The notes beneath the pieces are model-generated. The model saw only the letters and a program-made list of their open reading frames with translations. It was not told where the DNA came from and did no database searches. Shown piece after piece: positions 23,022 through 35,032 of a stretch of 64,000 nt of DNA; positions within the stretch are counted from its first letter, which is position 1, and each line of letters starts with the position of its first letter. Made by a program: the position numbers and the translations under genes. The stretch is taken from assembly GCA_965153455.1 (NCBI GenBank), contig OZ234497.1, positions 13,068,302-13,132,301 of the forward strand. Direction: 5' to 3'. This DNA comes from Sphagnum compactum. Its lineage: Eukaryota > Bryophyta > Sphagnopsida > Sphagnales.

Positions 23022-23985
23022 ATGGTTCAACATTTCAAAAGAGTTACAACCAGTGTTGGTCTGGTATCAACTTTTGACGATACCGGCCTGGTTTGGTATC
23101 AGATTTTTCTTTTTTTTTCATACGAGGCTGCTACTGGAATTGGATACTTTTTTGAACTTTCATACCAGTCTGGTCCTGCCATTGGGTCCAAGACTGATTT
23201 TTGGCTGGTATGAAGCAGGTATATACCAGTGTTGGGCAGGTATGTCCATTTTAACATACCAGTTGCCTTACAAGGTATTAAAGTTTTTTCAATTCAGACA
23301 TTGGGTAAGAACATGAGTATTCAAATGTTCTTCCAATAGACATTTCAGACAGGTCTGTATAACAACCAACATGTTTTGGGGGTGTCCTGGGTATGAACAT
23401 GAATAGACTACAACCTCATGTCAGCTGGTATGAGATATGCATATGGGTATTGAATATTCCTGTCAAGATTCTATCTAAAGACATTCACCAAAGAGGTATC
23501 AAGAAGTGGTGCTTGTCTCTTGCCCACAAGCTAGAGGAATGGTTCCATTGGAGAGTACATGGCAGCATGCAACTCTTATCACTCATGAACAACACAAAAC
23601 ACAAACAATTATGTACCAAAACAGTGCTCGTTACAACATGCAAGTTTGAATATAAAATGGCCTTCTTCTCCTTGTAAGAAATTTCAATGTTGGTTTCTAA
23701 TAGGTAAGTGACCAACTATATAGAAATATTTTTTTTCATATTTTCATATCTCCTTTGTTATCCTGTGCAAAGGTGCCAGTGTGGGTTCTGGTTCACCCTG
23801 GCCCCCTGTATATGCAGCTTGAGGCCTTAGGTGAAAAAGCACCCACCTTGGTACCATGGTAAAAATCACAAAATCCATTTAGATTAATATTACAAACATT
23901 CCATTTGGAGAGTAAATCAGGGTCTCTGAGTTCAAATCAAACATTTTTTGAGCTTAATATGATCGCTAACAAGCCTCACTCAAAA
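23022..23985. other. 3' flank of methyltransferase gene
   Basis: Between 23045 and 23270 the words GGTATCA, CATACCAG and GGTATGT recur in both orientations (TACCAGT/ACTGGTA type), suggesting a small decayed element. No gene seen. Confidence 0.45.
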
Positions 23986-23989
23986 AGGT

Positions 23990-24390
23990 GAAGGTACCAC
24001 CAACACATGTGCTAGATCACACTATTCACCATTCATATATTGCAATTTCAAATACATTTAGACTTTTAGCACTTCAAAGAATTGCTACTTACTTATCCTA
24101 CAATAGCCTACCTACTCATACTTACGGAGCCTACCCACTTGAACCTACATTGTTTTCCTATCCTAACCTACCTACCCAAATTTATATAACCTACCTATCT
24201 CAACTTACATTACCTAGCCTACCAAATCAAACCTATCTAACATGGTCTACCTACCCAAAGCTACCTACTCAAGCCTAGATAGCTTAGCTTACCTACTTAA
24301 TATTTAAACCTACCTAACATAGCCTACCTACCTAACCCTATTTACCCAAGTTTATTTAGGCTAGCCTACCTATAACTCAAGCCTAGCCTA
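23990..24390. repeat. Degenerate CCTACCTA-rich repeat
   Basis: Irregular tandem units around CCTACCTACCCAA, interspersed with ACTCAAGCCTA and TTATAT. Long open frames here are repeat by-products. Confidence 0.85.
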
Positions 24391-24524
24391 ATTAAAATGA
24401 AAGTTGAACCTCTCACCTTTATGAGGACAAACCAAGTCCTTAATCAATGCACTACACTTTTGGTGTCACAGAATGACATAAAATGTCATCGAAAAAATAT
24501 GAACACAAAAACATTTTACTACCT

Positions 24525-24630
24525 ATATTAGGTACTTTGAAGGTAGTAGGTAATAGGTAGTTGGGTATAAGCAATAGGTGGGTAGAGTATTACAACTATG
24601 TAAATACTAGGTAGGCCATAGGTAGGTACC
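24525..24630. repeat. TAGGTAGG-rich repeat (reverse complement type)
   Basis: Units such as GGTAGTAGGTAATAGGTAG, the complement of the CCTA repeat 150 bp upstream, so the two could pair as an imperfect inverted repeat. Similar TAGGTAGG DNA closes the window at 63800-64000. Confidence 0.75.
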
Positions 24631-25444
24631 AATGTTGTCCGGTTATCAACTTTTACACCTATCCTATGGATATCAATGATGATTTTTTTTTAAATTTGGA
24701 CAAAGAAGGATATGTATTCCCAAAAAAAATCAATTTTACTATAGTAGTTGGTTACACATTTTTTTTTAAAAGATTTGTTTGTTAGTTATGTATATATGTC
24801 GGTTTTCAATTTTCAAAACATGGCAAATATGCACAAAAGATATTCATATCAAATTTCCAACTATATTGCTTAAGAAAAAATTTACAACAATAGCCTAACT
24901 TTCCAAAACAAAAGAAACACAACAACACAAACAAATTTAAAGTAACTTGTGGGGAAATTGAACCCTAGGTCTATGAAGAACTTTGCCCAATTGTAATACA
25001 AGTTCCCTGCCCCACCCACACAAAACACAAACCCACCTTAACCTAATGAAATTAATCACCATCAACCTCCAATTATTCAAACAAGTTATTTTCTTCCATT
25101 AAATTGTAGTTTTCTTCTACCAAAGACTTTTCTACTTTCAAATATTGATTGAAGTTTGAATGTGACTTGCAATTGGCACACAAGTCATTAGGTCAATTCT
25201 TCACCACAATAATAATTTGGTTTGCGTTTTCCACTTGCAAGTGGCAACACCTTAAAGCTGTCAACATTTCCACAAGATTAACACATTCAATTTCTATTTG
25301 GGAAACCAAAATTCCTAGAATTTGCAAGGAAAGTCACATTAGGAAACTAATCCTCATGCATCCACCACCAATCTAATGGATCTACACATCCAAATGAAGG
25401 AATAGAAAGCATTTTGAATAAAGATAATTATCTTGAAGATTCTT
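24631..25444. other. AT-rich intergenic DNA
   Basis: No gene seen. Very AT-rich and CpG-poor. Confidence 0.5.
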
Positions 25445-26600
25445 TCATTGAGACCCCACACTAAACATGTTTTCTTCAAGTTCAAATTCCGGTCCTGCAA
25501 AATCAACTACAACAACAGATGTAATGGCAATAGGGTTTAGCTGATCAAAACACACCGTCAAAAGAGGAACAACAACCTTGACATCATATTTAGATGCCAA
25601 TAGGATTACATTCCCACGTGCCTCCAAGTTTTCCACAGTGCGCAAAGCCTTGAAGCATGGATCCAACATGATAACCACCATGTTATGAGCTTGCCCCACA
25701 TCAAAAGACCTCAAAAACTCCAAAAAAAGTTTGATTACCTTTATCACTTCCAACCACATGTTCTTCTGTAGAAGGAGGATCTTAGCCTCAAATGGGTTAA
25801 ACATTTTAGGCCCACTAGAAATCTACAATAATTTAGCTTGCATTTCCATAGTAAGAGTAATGGTTGTTGTCAAAGCATCTGACAACAACTAGTGGCCCCT
25901 TGCAACTTTGATTCATCACATAGGCTAATACAACATGATTTAGTGTAAAGGTGATTGTTTCAACAATAGCCCACACTTGGGCTTTAGGTATTATTTGTTG
26001 TAAAACAACAAATTTTTGTTTGCCATAACGAAGAATGATGGCATTTTTAAACTCAAAGGTTTCTTCAAACATGATGACCATATGGTTTTCACATGAATTT
26101 TCAATTTGCAATGTCACATCTTACTTTCAAAACAAACCCGCTCCCATTATTGTTTCCCTTTCTTGGATGTTTTGGTCCATGCAATAGTTTTCTATAACCC
26201 AATCTAAGGTTCTTTCACACCGACATTTCTCAATTCAACAGATATTTTTTCATCATTTTTCGCATATTGACCAAGTCTTGGATATCACATGCCCAAAGCA
26301 TGTGCCTTCATAAACCTTAAGAATCTTTAGGGGTTCACAATCAATAATGGAATGCATAGCTGCTACTATAATAGACAAATTAATGCTTTCATCCTTTACA
26401 AATGCAATAACTCAATGTAACAGACCAAATCTATCCAACAACACGTACAAATATACAACCATAGATTGCCCAATTGTCTCATTCACCTCAAACAACCCAA
26501 CAATAACATGCATGGGGCATCAAATGTCATTCATTAAATTAATTACCAGAGCAAAAGTATCCACAATGCTGCAAGACTTCCATAAGTCAAAATTAGCAAA
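25445..26600 (-). pseudogene. hAT-like transposase relic 1
   Basis: Two open segments on the minus strand, 25445-25804 and 25833-26117, read consecutively with a break between them. The upper one has FKNAIILRYGKQK..VLQQ and PKAQVWAIVETITF..NHVV. The lower one has AHNMVVIMLDPCFKALRTVE and a C-terminal segment LLTVCFDQLNP. These look to me like the C-terminal half of plant hAT-like transposases, where AHNM..LMLDPR-type text precedes the dimerisation region. The 26118-26600 part is assigned only by position. Stops and a G-rich block upstream show it is dead. This rests on remembered family text, not a search. Confidence 0.55.
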
Positions 26601-26628
26601 AACTATCTTATATATAATTACAAACATG

Positions 26629-26925
26629 GTGTGCGTGCGTGCGTGCGTCTGTCCGTTTTTACCTTTTCGAAGTTACCTTCCTTTACCTAATTTACCTAAG
26701 TTACTTTTTACTGAGCGGCAGCGGGGGGGGCAGCAGGGGTGGGGCGGGCCAGCAGGGGTGGGGGGGGGGGCTAACAGGGGTGGGGCGGGCCAGCAGGGGG
26801 GGCAGCAGGGGGGGGCAGCACAGGTGGGGGGGGGGGCCAGCAAGGGGGGGGACGGGCGGGAAAGGATCGGACGGGGGAGTGAAGGGAGGTGTTTTTTTTT
26901 TTTTTTTTTTTTTCGTTTTTTTTGG
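26629..26925 (+). repeat. GTGC microsatellite, G-rich minisatellite and T tract
   Basis: A (GTGC)-type run near 26630-26646 is followed at about 26715-26865 by a G-rich array of GGGGTGGGGCGGGCCAGCA-like units with G runs of 7-11, then a pure T run of about 23 (26891-26913). The many G runs could form G-quadruplexes on the plus strand. It interrupts the hAT-like relic and the surrounding AT-rich DNA. Confidence 0.9.
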
Positions 26926-27711
26926 GTCCTCCCTCCTTTTCTTGGGGCTGGCTGGAGTGGCGTAGCCACGGGTTACCAACCACTCGTAGTTATAGATGCA
27001 AGATTTGGCAAAACATGATGGTTCCATGGTTTTCTTGACCATGGTTGGCAACACTTCTTCCACACAAAAAGACCGAAAAGGAAATAAAACACGAAGGCTT
27101 TGGTGTAACACTAACCTCTAAAGCCAAATATTCTCATAAGTGGACAAAGGCTTGTATCTCTTGTAAATATATAGCACCAAATCCTCCAAAAATTGCTATT
27201 GTTGTCCATTAGTTTTTTTTGTAGAGGTTTGTGGCACCAAAAAATGCAATAATTGCACAACCAAATGGACTTGTTCTTTCCTTCCTAGATTGTTAAACAT
27301 GAATAGCAAGTTTTGCCACCTTCTCACCAAATTACTGTTTCCTTTGAGCAAACAACCTCAGATATGTAGTTTGCACATGAGTATTCATAGGAATAATAAT
27401 GTTTGTTTTGTTGTACTTAATTAAACCCTTGCAGAGCATAGATCTTTGAGCCACCGACCAACATCCATTAAGTATTATGTACATAGTGCTAGATGTAGCC
27501 AACCACCACATCCCCATTCTTGAGAAACAAAAAAAAATTCTTGGGAAGTTTCTTGGTATTGGAGGTGGAGCCATAACATGAAATCTTGAAATTTGATTGA
27601 CAAACAATTCATTGACTATAAATGACCCAATTGCCAAGGAATGTTTAATGAAAAACATGACAATAAGCACAAACACAAAACAATATAAGTACAAAAGTGA
27701 AGGAAAGAAAA
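26926..27711. other. Intergenic DNA, probable TE debris
   Basis: A 155-codon open frame at 27332-27799 runs into the copia LTR and is AT-rich with hydrophobic runs, so it is not credible as a gene. No other gene seen. Confidence 0.4.
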
Positions 27712-27716
27712 TATAT

Positions 27717-28064
27717 TGAAAGTGAAATATTATTTTAGAATAGCTACAAAGAAATGTTACAAAAGATTTATGAAATTGTGAATTGAGGTTTAAGGACAAC
27801 TTAAATATTAATTAATAAACCTATGATCAACTAAACACGACAACGGTCATTAAAAATCTTCGACATTAGTCTTATCTAAGTGTTTTGTTGTAAATGATGC
27901 TTATTAGATTTTTCACCAATGTGACTTTAGTCATCTATCTTGACACTACTTATTGAAGAATCACTGAATGTGATTTTAGCCATGCAAAAATATAAGTAAA
28001 AAATTACTAAATATAACTAACACAAAAAATAAATAAATAAGGAAGGTAGGAGTAATTTCCTTTA
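27717..28064 (-). repeat. 3' LTR of the copia element
   Basis: 348 bp, aligning along its length with 34162-34498. Shared blocks are ATATTAATTAATAAACC, GATGATGCTTA-type, GAATCACT.AA.ATGATTT.A.CCATG and AAGGTAGGA.TAATTT. The outer dinucleotide at the upper end is TA instead of CA on plus, a transition in the terminal base pair. Confidence 0.9.
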
Positions 28065-28078
28065 CCCCTCCTTACTCC
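28065..28078 (-). promoter_or_regulatory. Polypurine tract of the copia element
   Basis: On the minus strand GGAGTAAGGAGGGG lies directly before the 3' LTR, the position where plus-strand DNA synthesis is primed in LTR elements. Confidence 0.75.
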
Positions 28079-28096
28079 TAATTTTTTTAATCTAAA

Positions 28097-28327
28097 TTAT
28101 GTAAAACCTATGAATGAAGACCAAGGATTGTCTTGGCTCTTAAGCAATGAATCTAGTGTAAGTAGATCAACCACACCAATGTTGGTTACAAGTTTTGAAA
28201 TTGAGCAGTCCCTAATGGTTTTGTGAAAATATCTATTTGTTGTTGTGCTAAAAATGAAGAAAATTTGAATCTCCATTGCTTGCACCATTTCTTTAATGTA
28301 ATGGTGTTGAATTTTGATGTGCTTCAT
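28097..28327 (-). pseudogene. Copia RNase H remnant
   Basis: Minus-strand text KHIKIQHHYIKEMVQ and a C-terminal GVVDLLTLDS correspond to the end of copia pol (TKHIDIRYHFIRE-type region to the final residues). It lies immediately inside the 3' LTR, as expected. Confidence 0.8.
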
Positions 28328-30249
28328 TCAACGCATGATAAAATATGATTTTGTACAAGTTTAATGTTACTTCAATTATCACATAGAAGTTATGTTGCTC
28401 CATCCCTTAGAGCTTGTAATTCTTTCAATAAGGTTCAAAACCATGAAAAAAATTTAACACAATTTCTGAAAAAGATATGTATTTTGTTTCAAGGCATAAG
28501 CATGGTAAAGTGCACAACTAAATTTCCTTGGCAGTCTACTTGACAAGTAGAAAAAAATAACAACAAAATTCATCATAAACCATTTGTATGTTGAATATTT
28601 TTACTTGAATGATTAAAGACAAGATAGCTTTTCACTACTGAGCATTAATTTTCAAACTCCACCTTGTAAAAGTAGGTTGAAGGTAGATTTTGCACTCTAT
28701 TTTTCATCTACTTTTTGTAATGTGGACTTTTGTAAAATATGTGGTAAATAGGTTTTAATAGATATATTTTTTATTTTCTATTATGGTCACCCCTTAGAAC
28801 TATATATATATCTCCCAAAAGTAATAGAGTAACTAAATATTAAAAGTAGACTAAAAGTATCCCAATTTACAAATTTACCACCTGGCATATGGGGATACTT
28901 TTGGTCTACTTTCAAAATTTGTTTGGTCCTAATTTTTTTAGAAGTGAATTTTTATAGTAATAATAGAAAGGTGGGATGATTTATAATTATATTTCCACCC
29001 ATTTTTGTGCTACTTGTTTGGTTTTATATGCATGATATAGGGTAAATTTAAAAATTCACTTTTGAATACTTTACCATACTTTTACCATTTAGTGTTAGAC
29101 AATAATATGGAAGTAAAGCTTATTGGTCCAAGATAGTGGGTTGTGTCCAAGTTTGAAAAACATCCATTTGGTGGATTTTCAATCATCAAGGTCACATGCC
29201 CAATCCACATCCACCCATCTTGTCAAGGATGCGTTGTTTTCATCAAGGAAGAATGTCCCAAATTTAAGAGTACCTTTAACATATCAAAAAATGTGTTTGG
29301 TTGCATTGAGATGAACTTTGTGAAGGTTGTTCATAAATCTATTAATAACACTCACTAAATATGCAATGTTTGAATGCGCATGTGTGAAAAAGATGAGATT
29401 TCCCATGAATTGTTGATAAGACATAACATCCATAGCCTCTAAATTCATATATGTTCGTAATCATATATTTTCATTCATATGAGTTGCCACAAGTTGACAA
29501 TCCTACACCTCAAACTTGCAAAATATTTTCAATACATAGTTTCATTGTACAAGCAATGTCCCTTCCATAACATAAATAAATTATAGACTTATGTAGAGGT
29601 TCATGAAACACATGTTTAGAGTGAAAGAGCACACTACGGTGGAGTACATAATCTTGTCACAGCTTGTTGGATTATTAATCATGGGCAATGGAACAAAATA
29701 TAAACGAATAATATGTGAAAATGACTCAAAAAAATAATATTACAGGTGAAAATGATCATATTGTATGAATTTCATGAATAGATTTTGAATTACCATAACA
29801 TATTGGACTTTTGAAGTGCCAAAAACCCAACATTACAGTCCATATTATATGATTATGAATTCATTATATTTATTAAAATGTTTAATTGGATTTTTTTTGA
29901 CATAGAAAGTAGTGTGATGCCATTGATATAAAGGAAGACAATTTTGAAAGATTTTGAAAACCATAAATTGAGATATACAATGAAATATGGATGTTTTTAT
30001 AAAGTCCTTTATTCATTTGAATTAATAATTCAACTTCTCATTTTTTTAATGTAAATTTTGATACAATAATCTATCATTAATAAAGTTTAGAAGTAAAAAA
30101 AATTGTTTATCCTTGCCATATGATTGTGCAATATAATTTATTCTATTACAATGTAAAATGGACTTTTATTTTAACATTAGTATGGACTCCACATATGTCG
30201 GAAAGGACTCCACCTAAGTATGTTTTCACCTTTCATAATTTCAAATTAC

Positions 30250-30640
30250 TTACAAAAAATTTGTTATAGGATTTCAAGCTTTCTAGTGTTCTTTCTAATC
30301 AAAAGCAAATCATCAACATATAAGATCAGAACCACATAACATCATCCTTGAACTAAAAAATACAAGTTGTGGTCTAATTTGCTGTGAATTAAACCAAAAG
30401 TGGGAAGAAAATTGTCAATTTTGGTGTACCAAGCCTTGATGTTTGTTCCAAGCCATAGGATGCTTTCAAAAGGGGGCAAACCTTTGTTTTTTTCATAGTT
30501 GTGTAAATCCTTTTGGCTACAACATGAAAACTTCTTCTTGAAAATCTCCACGAAGAAATGAAGTTTTCACATCAAGTTTAATTTTCCATCTTTTCATGAA
30601 GCCAATTTGCAATCATCATTAAATAAATTGTAGTCCATTT
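30250..30640 (-). pseudogene. Copia reverse transcriptase remnant
   Basis: Minus-strand text has the GL..F.SILWLGTNIKAWYTKID segment (copia: ALYGLKQ-x-PRAWY) and HSKLDHNLY. After a frame break the catalytic YVDD box follows at 30309-30320 (LILYVDDLLLIRKN). The active-site box survives although the frame does not. Confidence 0.85.
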
Positions 30641-31673
30641 CATGACTGGTGCAAAAAAAATATTCATAATCAATTCCATTTTACTGCTCAAAATCGCAAG
30701 CCATCGACCTTGTTTTGAGTTTATTTAATGCACCATTGGCTTGTCATTTGGTTTTGAAGACCCATTTTGGAATAATTGGTCGTTTTCCAAGAGGTAAATC
30801 TACAAGTCACCATGTGTGATTCTTGTGGATCGAATCAATTTTGGATTACATGGTTTTTCTCCAATGCAACTAATGTATTGTTTTTGCATAACTAACTGGT
30901 TTTGGAATTTTACAAAATAGATATAATCCAATTAGGATCTAGGTGGTCTTCTAATGTGACCCACCATTGTGGTTTGTGAACATTTGCAAGCGCTTGATTT
31001 TGTTTTGGGTGTTCATGATTAAAATCAACATTTGAACGTGCACCACAATTTGACACCATGGGTACAGTTGCTTGGTTAGGAAATGCCACTTCATATGGAA
31101 AACTGATAACATTGTTGAATGAAATAACAATCACTTCAACATGCACCTTGTGACCTAGAATTTAATGTAGATTGACTATTGACTTGTCATAGACCACATC
31201 CTTGGTGATGAGAATTTTCTTTGTTGTTGGGTCATAACATCAATATGCTTTAGATTGAACATCATAGTGACTAAACATGCATTTTCTAGTACGATTTTTT
31301 AGCTTGTTTATCTGATTTTGGGGTGTGAAAATGTATACCAAATAACCATAAACTTTTAGGTTGTCAAACCTTGGGTTTTTTCTTAGTATAGAGCTCTTAT
31401 GGAATATGTCATTCCATGTTCATGAGATATGTGGTAGTATTGACAACCTCCATCCACAAAAAAATGGAACATTGTTGCTCAATGACAAGTTCGATAACTT
31501 TGTCCAAGATGGTTTTATTCTTGTGTTCCGCTATTGCATGTTCATGAGGAGCGTTTGTAGTTTTGAGTTGTCATGCAATACTGTGTTGTTGAAAAAACTC
31601 ATTGAACTCCTTAGACATGTATTTTCCTACTTGATTCAAGCACAATGTGTTGATGTTGAGATCTTTCAAATTT

Positions 31674-31892
31674 TCAACCAATGATTTGAATATTTTTAAT
31701 ACAACAAAATGTTTCACTTCTAACCTTCATAAAATACGTCCAACTTTTCTTAGTATAATCTCCATGAATGTAATGAAATAACAAGACTTGGCCAAAGAAG
31801 GATATGGAAGGGGCCCACAAATATTTGAATGGATGAACTAATTGGGTGTTTCTGTGATATGGTGTACACAAAAAATAGTCAGAGTTTGACAA
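31674..31892 (-). pseudogene. Copia integrase core remnant
   Basis: Minus-strand text GDYTKKSWTYFMKVRSE corresponds to the DDYTRKxWVYFLKxKSE segment of the copia integrase core, with the first acidic residue of the pair lost (GD in place of DD). Confidence 0.8.
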
Positions 31893-32779
31893 TTTTCACT
31901 ACAACACATTTTTAATGTGCCTTTCTAAATATTTGGAGAAGATTTCATGATAGAATTATGCAATTAAAGGTGAATAACATTATAAGATTTCATTATGTTG
32001 TGAAATTAATGCACGTTTGGACAATGAAATGGTTGATTGGAGTACATTTCTAACTTGTAGGAGCTTGTCACAAAAATTGTAATAGAACAAAAAAACTAAG
32101 AAATATTAGTTTTCATGGAAATTTGTTCGTGAAAGTTTTCACATATAAAGAAAAAACCATAACTAGCAATCTTTTCCATGAAAACTTTCAATTTATTTTT
32201 AAAAAATGATGTTCATATTAGATGATAAATAAATGTTCGGTAGTACATTAAGTTATGATAATGTTGATGATTATGAACTTTTTAAATTATAAAATGTTCT
32301 TGCATTAAAGATGTAATTGGGTTAAGTGTTATTTTTATCCTTCCACAAAGATAAAATGAAAATATTAAAATGATGAAAAATGGTAAATTGTTATTAAACA
32401 AGGTGTTTTTTTTAAAAATTAATCAAAATATTGGTGTATAATTACATAAAGACAAACACATTAATCAATTGCATATTCATGCTTCATATAACTTGTTTTA
32501 TTATATCGACCCCAATTGATTATACGTGATCTTTAAAAAAATTCAAAATGAGTGAAATTTTATATGTGAGTATTTTTTATATTATATGTACTTCAAATTT
32601 TGACACAAATTGTATACACCATACCATGGAAATACCCAATTTCGTGTAATTACATGTACTAAGCTTTGTTTAGGTCTTTTAGCATTGTGCTCCTTCCCAA
32701 CCATGCACATTCCACATATTGAATTGGACAATGGCAATTTTTGCATTCCCATGACAAGTCATGCTCTAGATAGTTCATG

Positions 32780-32977
32780 TCAGCTTTGATAATTGAGGTG
32801 TTGAAATCTTTGATGCCATAATGTTATTGGGGACTCCTTTTCAATAGAGAAGACCATGTTTGGTTCTAGTTGGGATTTGTAAAATCCATTGCCATCATCT
32901 TTAAGCATTTTTGATTGCCACCACCTTTGTTGGATCTTCGGAGTTAATGATCCAACATTGTCTACTACCAAAAACAT
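32780..32977 (-). pseudogene. Copia GAG-pre-integrase remnant
   Basis: The minus-strand frame ends LWHQRFQHLNYQS, the LWHxRLGHLNYxS signature of the GAG-pre-integrase domain, with H/G and L/F changes. Confidence 0.8.
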
Positions 32978-34149
32978 GACAACTTTTGTTTGTGATGCTT
33001 CTAATTGAAAGCATATTTTTTGTTACACCTAGCAGATAAAGAACTTATGAGACTTGGGTCATTTTCTCATTGTGAGGAAAATGGACCACACATTTGCCTT
33101 CAACTATGTGAGTGTGTCTTGTAGCCAATTTGATCTTTGATGGACCAATAACTTCATCAACACATTGGGATTGCTTGTGACATGCTAAGAGGTGCCTAAA
33201 TCCAAATACCAACTTTGATCTTGATCCAAAAGTGTAGTTAATAGTGACAAGTCATTGATGTTGTTAAGGTTAAAGGCAGAACAATTTCATCTTTTCCTGA
33301 TTTGCACAACTTGGATTCAAGTTGTTTGTTTTCATGGAAAAGCTTGTTGGGGACGAGTTTGTTGAAGGTTGGGAGTTGATCTTATCCAATTAGCACTTTT
33401 ACAAAACTTTCAAAGCTTGTTGGTAATGCATTAAACATCATATGGACAATGGTATTATCACTAACTAGTTCTCCTACAATTCACAAGGACGTTGTTATCT
33501 TTTTGACATTATGCACAAAATCAACAATTGTCTTCTCTTCTTCCATTTTGAGAATGTATAATTGTTCATCAATAATAATGTTTTGGCCATGTTCTTGTTT
33601 TTATAAATGTTTTGAAGTACGCTCTAGTAGATGGCTAGGTCATCTTGGTTAGCTATGAACAATATGATATCATCTTTAATATAAAGAAAGAGTATGGCCG
33701 TTGCTTTGTTTTTTCGATCCTAGAATGCCAAAACTTTTGTTTTGGTTGAAGGTTGTTGTGTTACCATAAAAGAAAATGAAAATGATGTTTTTGCAATTGC
33801 TTTGGTTGTTCCAATTGTTATAGTTGGTTTAGTTGTTGCAACAACAACTATAGTTGTTCCACTTGCGACAATCACATCCCAAAACTTTTCTTTTCTAAAG
33901 ATCATCTTCAACTTGACCTTTTAAACAACATAGTTTCTTGAACCTTTTAGGCTACTGGAGTGACCCATGGAGAAAGAATTTTCTCCTACCATCTTGTTGG
34001 AATAGTGTCAATTCTCTAACACTAGTGTGTGTAAGAAGCTTATAGACTCTAACAAAATCAAATGAAAAATCAAACACACTAGATATCAACGTATGTAATT
34101 GGATAACGAATTGTTTTTGTAACACGCAACACACTATTCAAAAACTCAA

Positions 34150-34161
34150 GCTTTAATACCA
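34150..34161 (-). promoter_or_regulatory. Primer-binding site of the copia element
   Basis: On the minus strand TGGTATTAAAGC follows the LTR terminal CA directly. It differs at two positions from TGGTATCAGAGC, the initiator-methionine tRNA complement used by copia elements. Confidence 0.85.
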
Positions 34162-34498
34162 TGAAAGTATATTATTATTCTAGAATAGTTGCACATAATT
34201 GTTACAAATGATTATATGAATTGAGGACAAGGAATAATTTGAATATTAATTAATAAACCCGTGATCAATTAAACATGATGGTCACTAAAAAATCTTAGAC
34301 AATAATCCCAAAAAAACTTTACTATAGATGATGCTTACTTGAGTTCTCATCAACATGACTTCAATTGTGTATCTTGATGATGTTTACTAAAGAATCACTA
34401 AACATGATTTCAACCATGGAAAAATATAATCAAAGAAATTACTAAATAAAGCTAAGGTCTAAAAAATTAAATCAAGAAGGTAGGAATAATTTTTTTCA
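34162..34498 (-). repeat. 5' LTR of the copia element
   Basis: 337 bp, partner of 27717-28064, with TG and CA at its ends read on plus. The two LTRs are clearly diverged by substitutions and indels, so the insertion is old. Confidence 0.92.
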
Positions 34499-34890
34499 TA
34501 TATATTGTTCTTTCATATACATTTGTTTAAACCAAGTTTCTTGCACAAGCTTGCAAATGGGAAATTTCCTTGGCTACGCATGATTTCAAAACCATGCTTC
34601 TCACTTTAATAGCATCATGATTAAGTTGACTGTAGAATCCAAGCTACTAGCTTGAAATAATGAACATTGTCCATTTTGACTAACATGAACACCATGTGTG
34701 CATAATGACTAAAAATATTAGCAATCCTATCAAATTGAACACAAGATGATTTGTGTGAATTTCACCAAGGCAAAATTGAACCAACACAATGCACATGATG
34801 TGCCAAATCATTAGAACATGTTTGGTTTTTTTCAATCTATCAAATAATATTGCAACATTGCATGAACAAAACACATATACTATCTTCATA

Positions 34891-35032
34891 AGTACAATGT
34901 ATGCATTTTGTATTCTTGTTGCACTATTTGATTGTGATTGGGGAAACAAAATGATTAGATTAGTACAATGTATGCATTTTGTATTCTTGTTGCACTATTT
35001 GATTGTGATTGGGGAAACAAAATGATTAGATT
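34891..35032. repeat. Perfect tandem duplication, 71-bp unit
   Basis: 34891-34961 and 34962-35032 are identical by eye (AGTACAATGTATGCATTTTG...). The duplication is therefore recent, or a possible assembly artefact. Confidence 0.93.

Larger units (their letters stand above)
27712..34503 (-). mobile_element. Ty1/copia LTR retrotransposon, full length but inactive
   Basis: The element spans 27717-34498 (about 6.8 kb) between identical 5-bp flanks TATAT (27712-27716 and 34499-34503). It is read on the minus strand, so the 5' LTR is the upper one. Each LTR's low-coordinate end starts TGAAAGT. A primer-binding site and a polypurine tract sit at the expected places. Coding debris occurs in copia order: gag-side ORF (33.7-33.9 kb), GAG-pre-integrase (32.8-33.0), integrase (31.7-31.9), reverse transcriptase (30.3-30.6), RNase H (28.1-28.3). 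Many stops and shifts and a strong lack of CpG show it has been dead a long time. Confidence 0.92.

Noticed and set aside
26347-27111. ORFs of 98-223 codons over the G-rich block
   Set aside because: Gly or Pro strings from the G/C-run repeat and Phe or Lys runs from the T tract.
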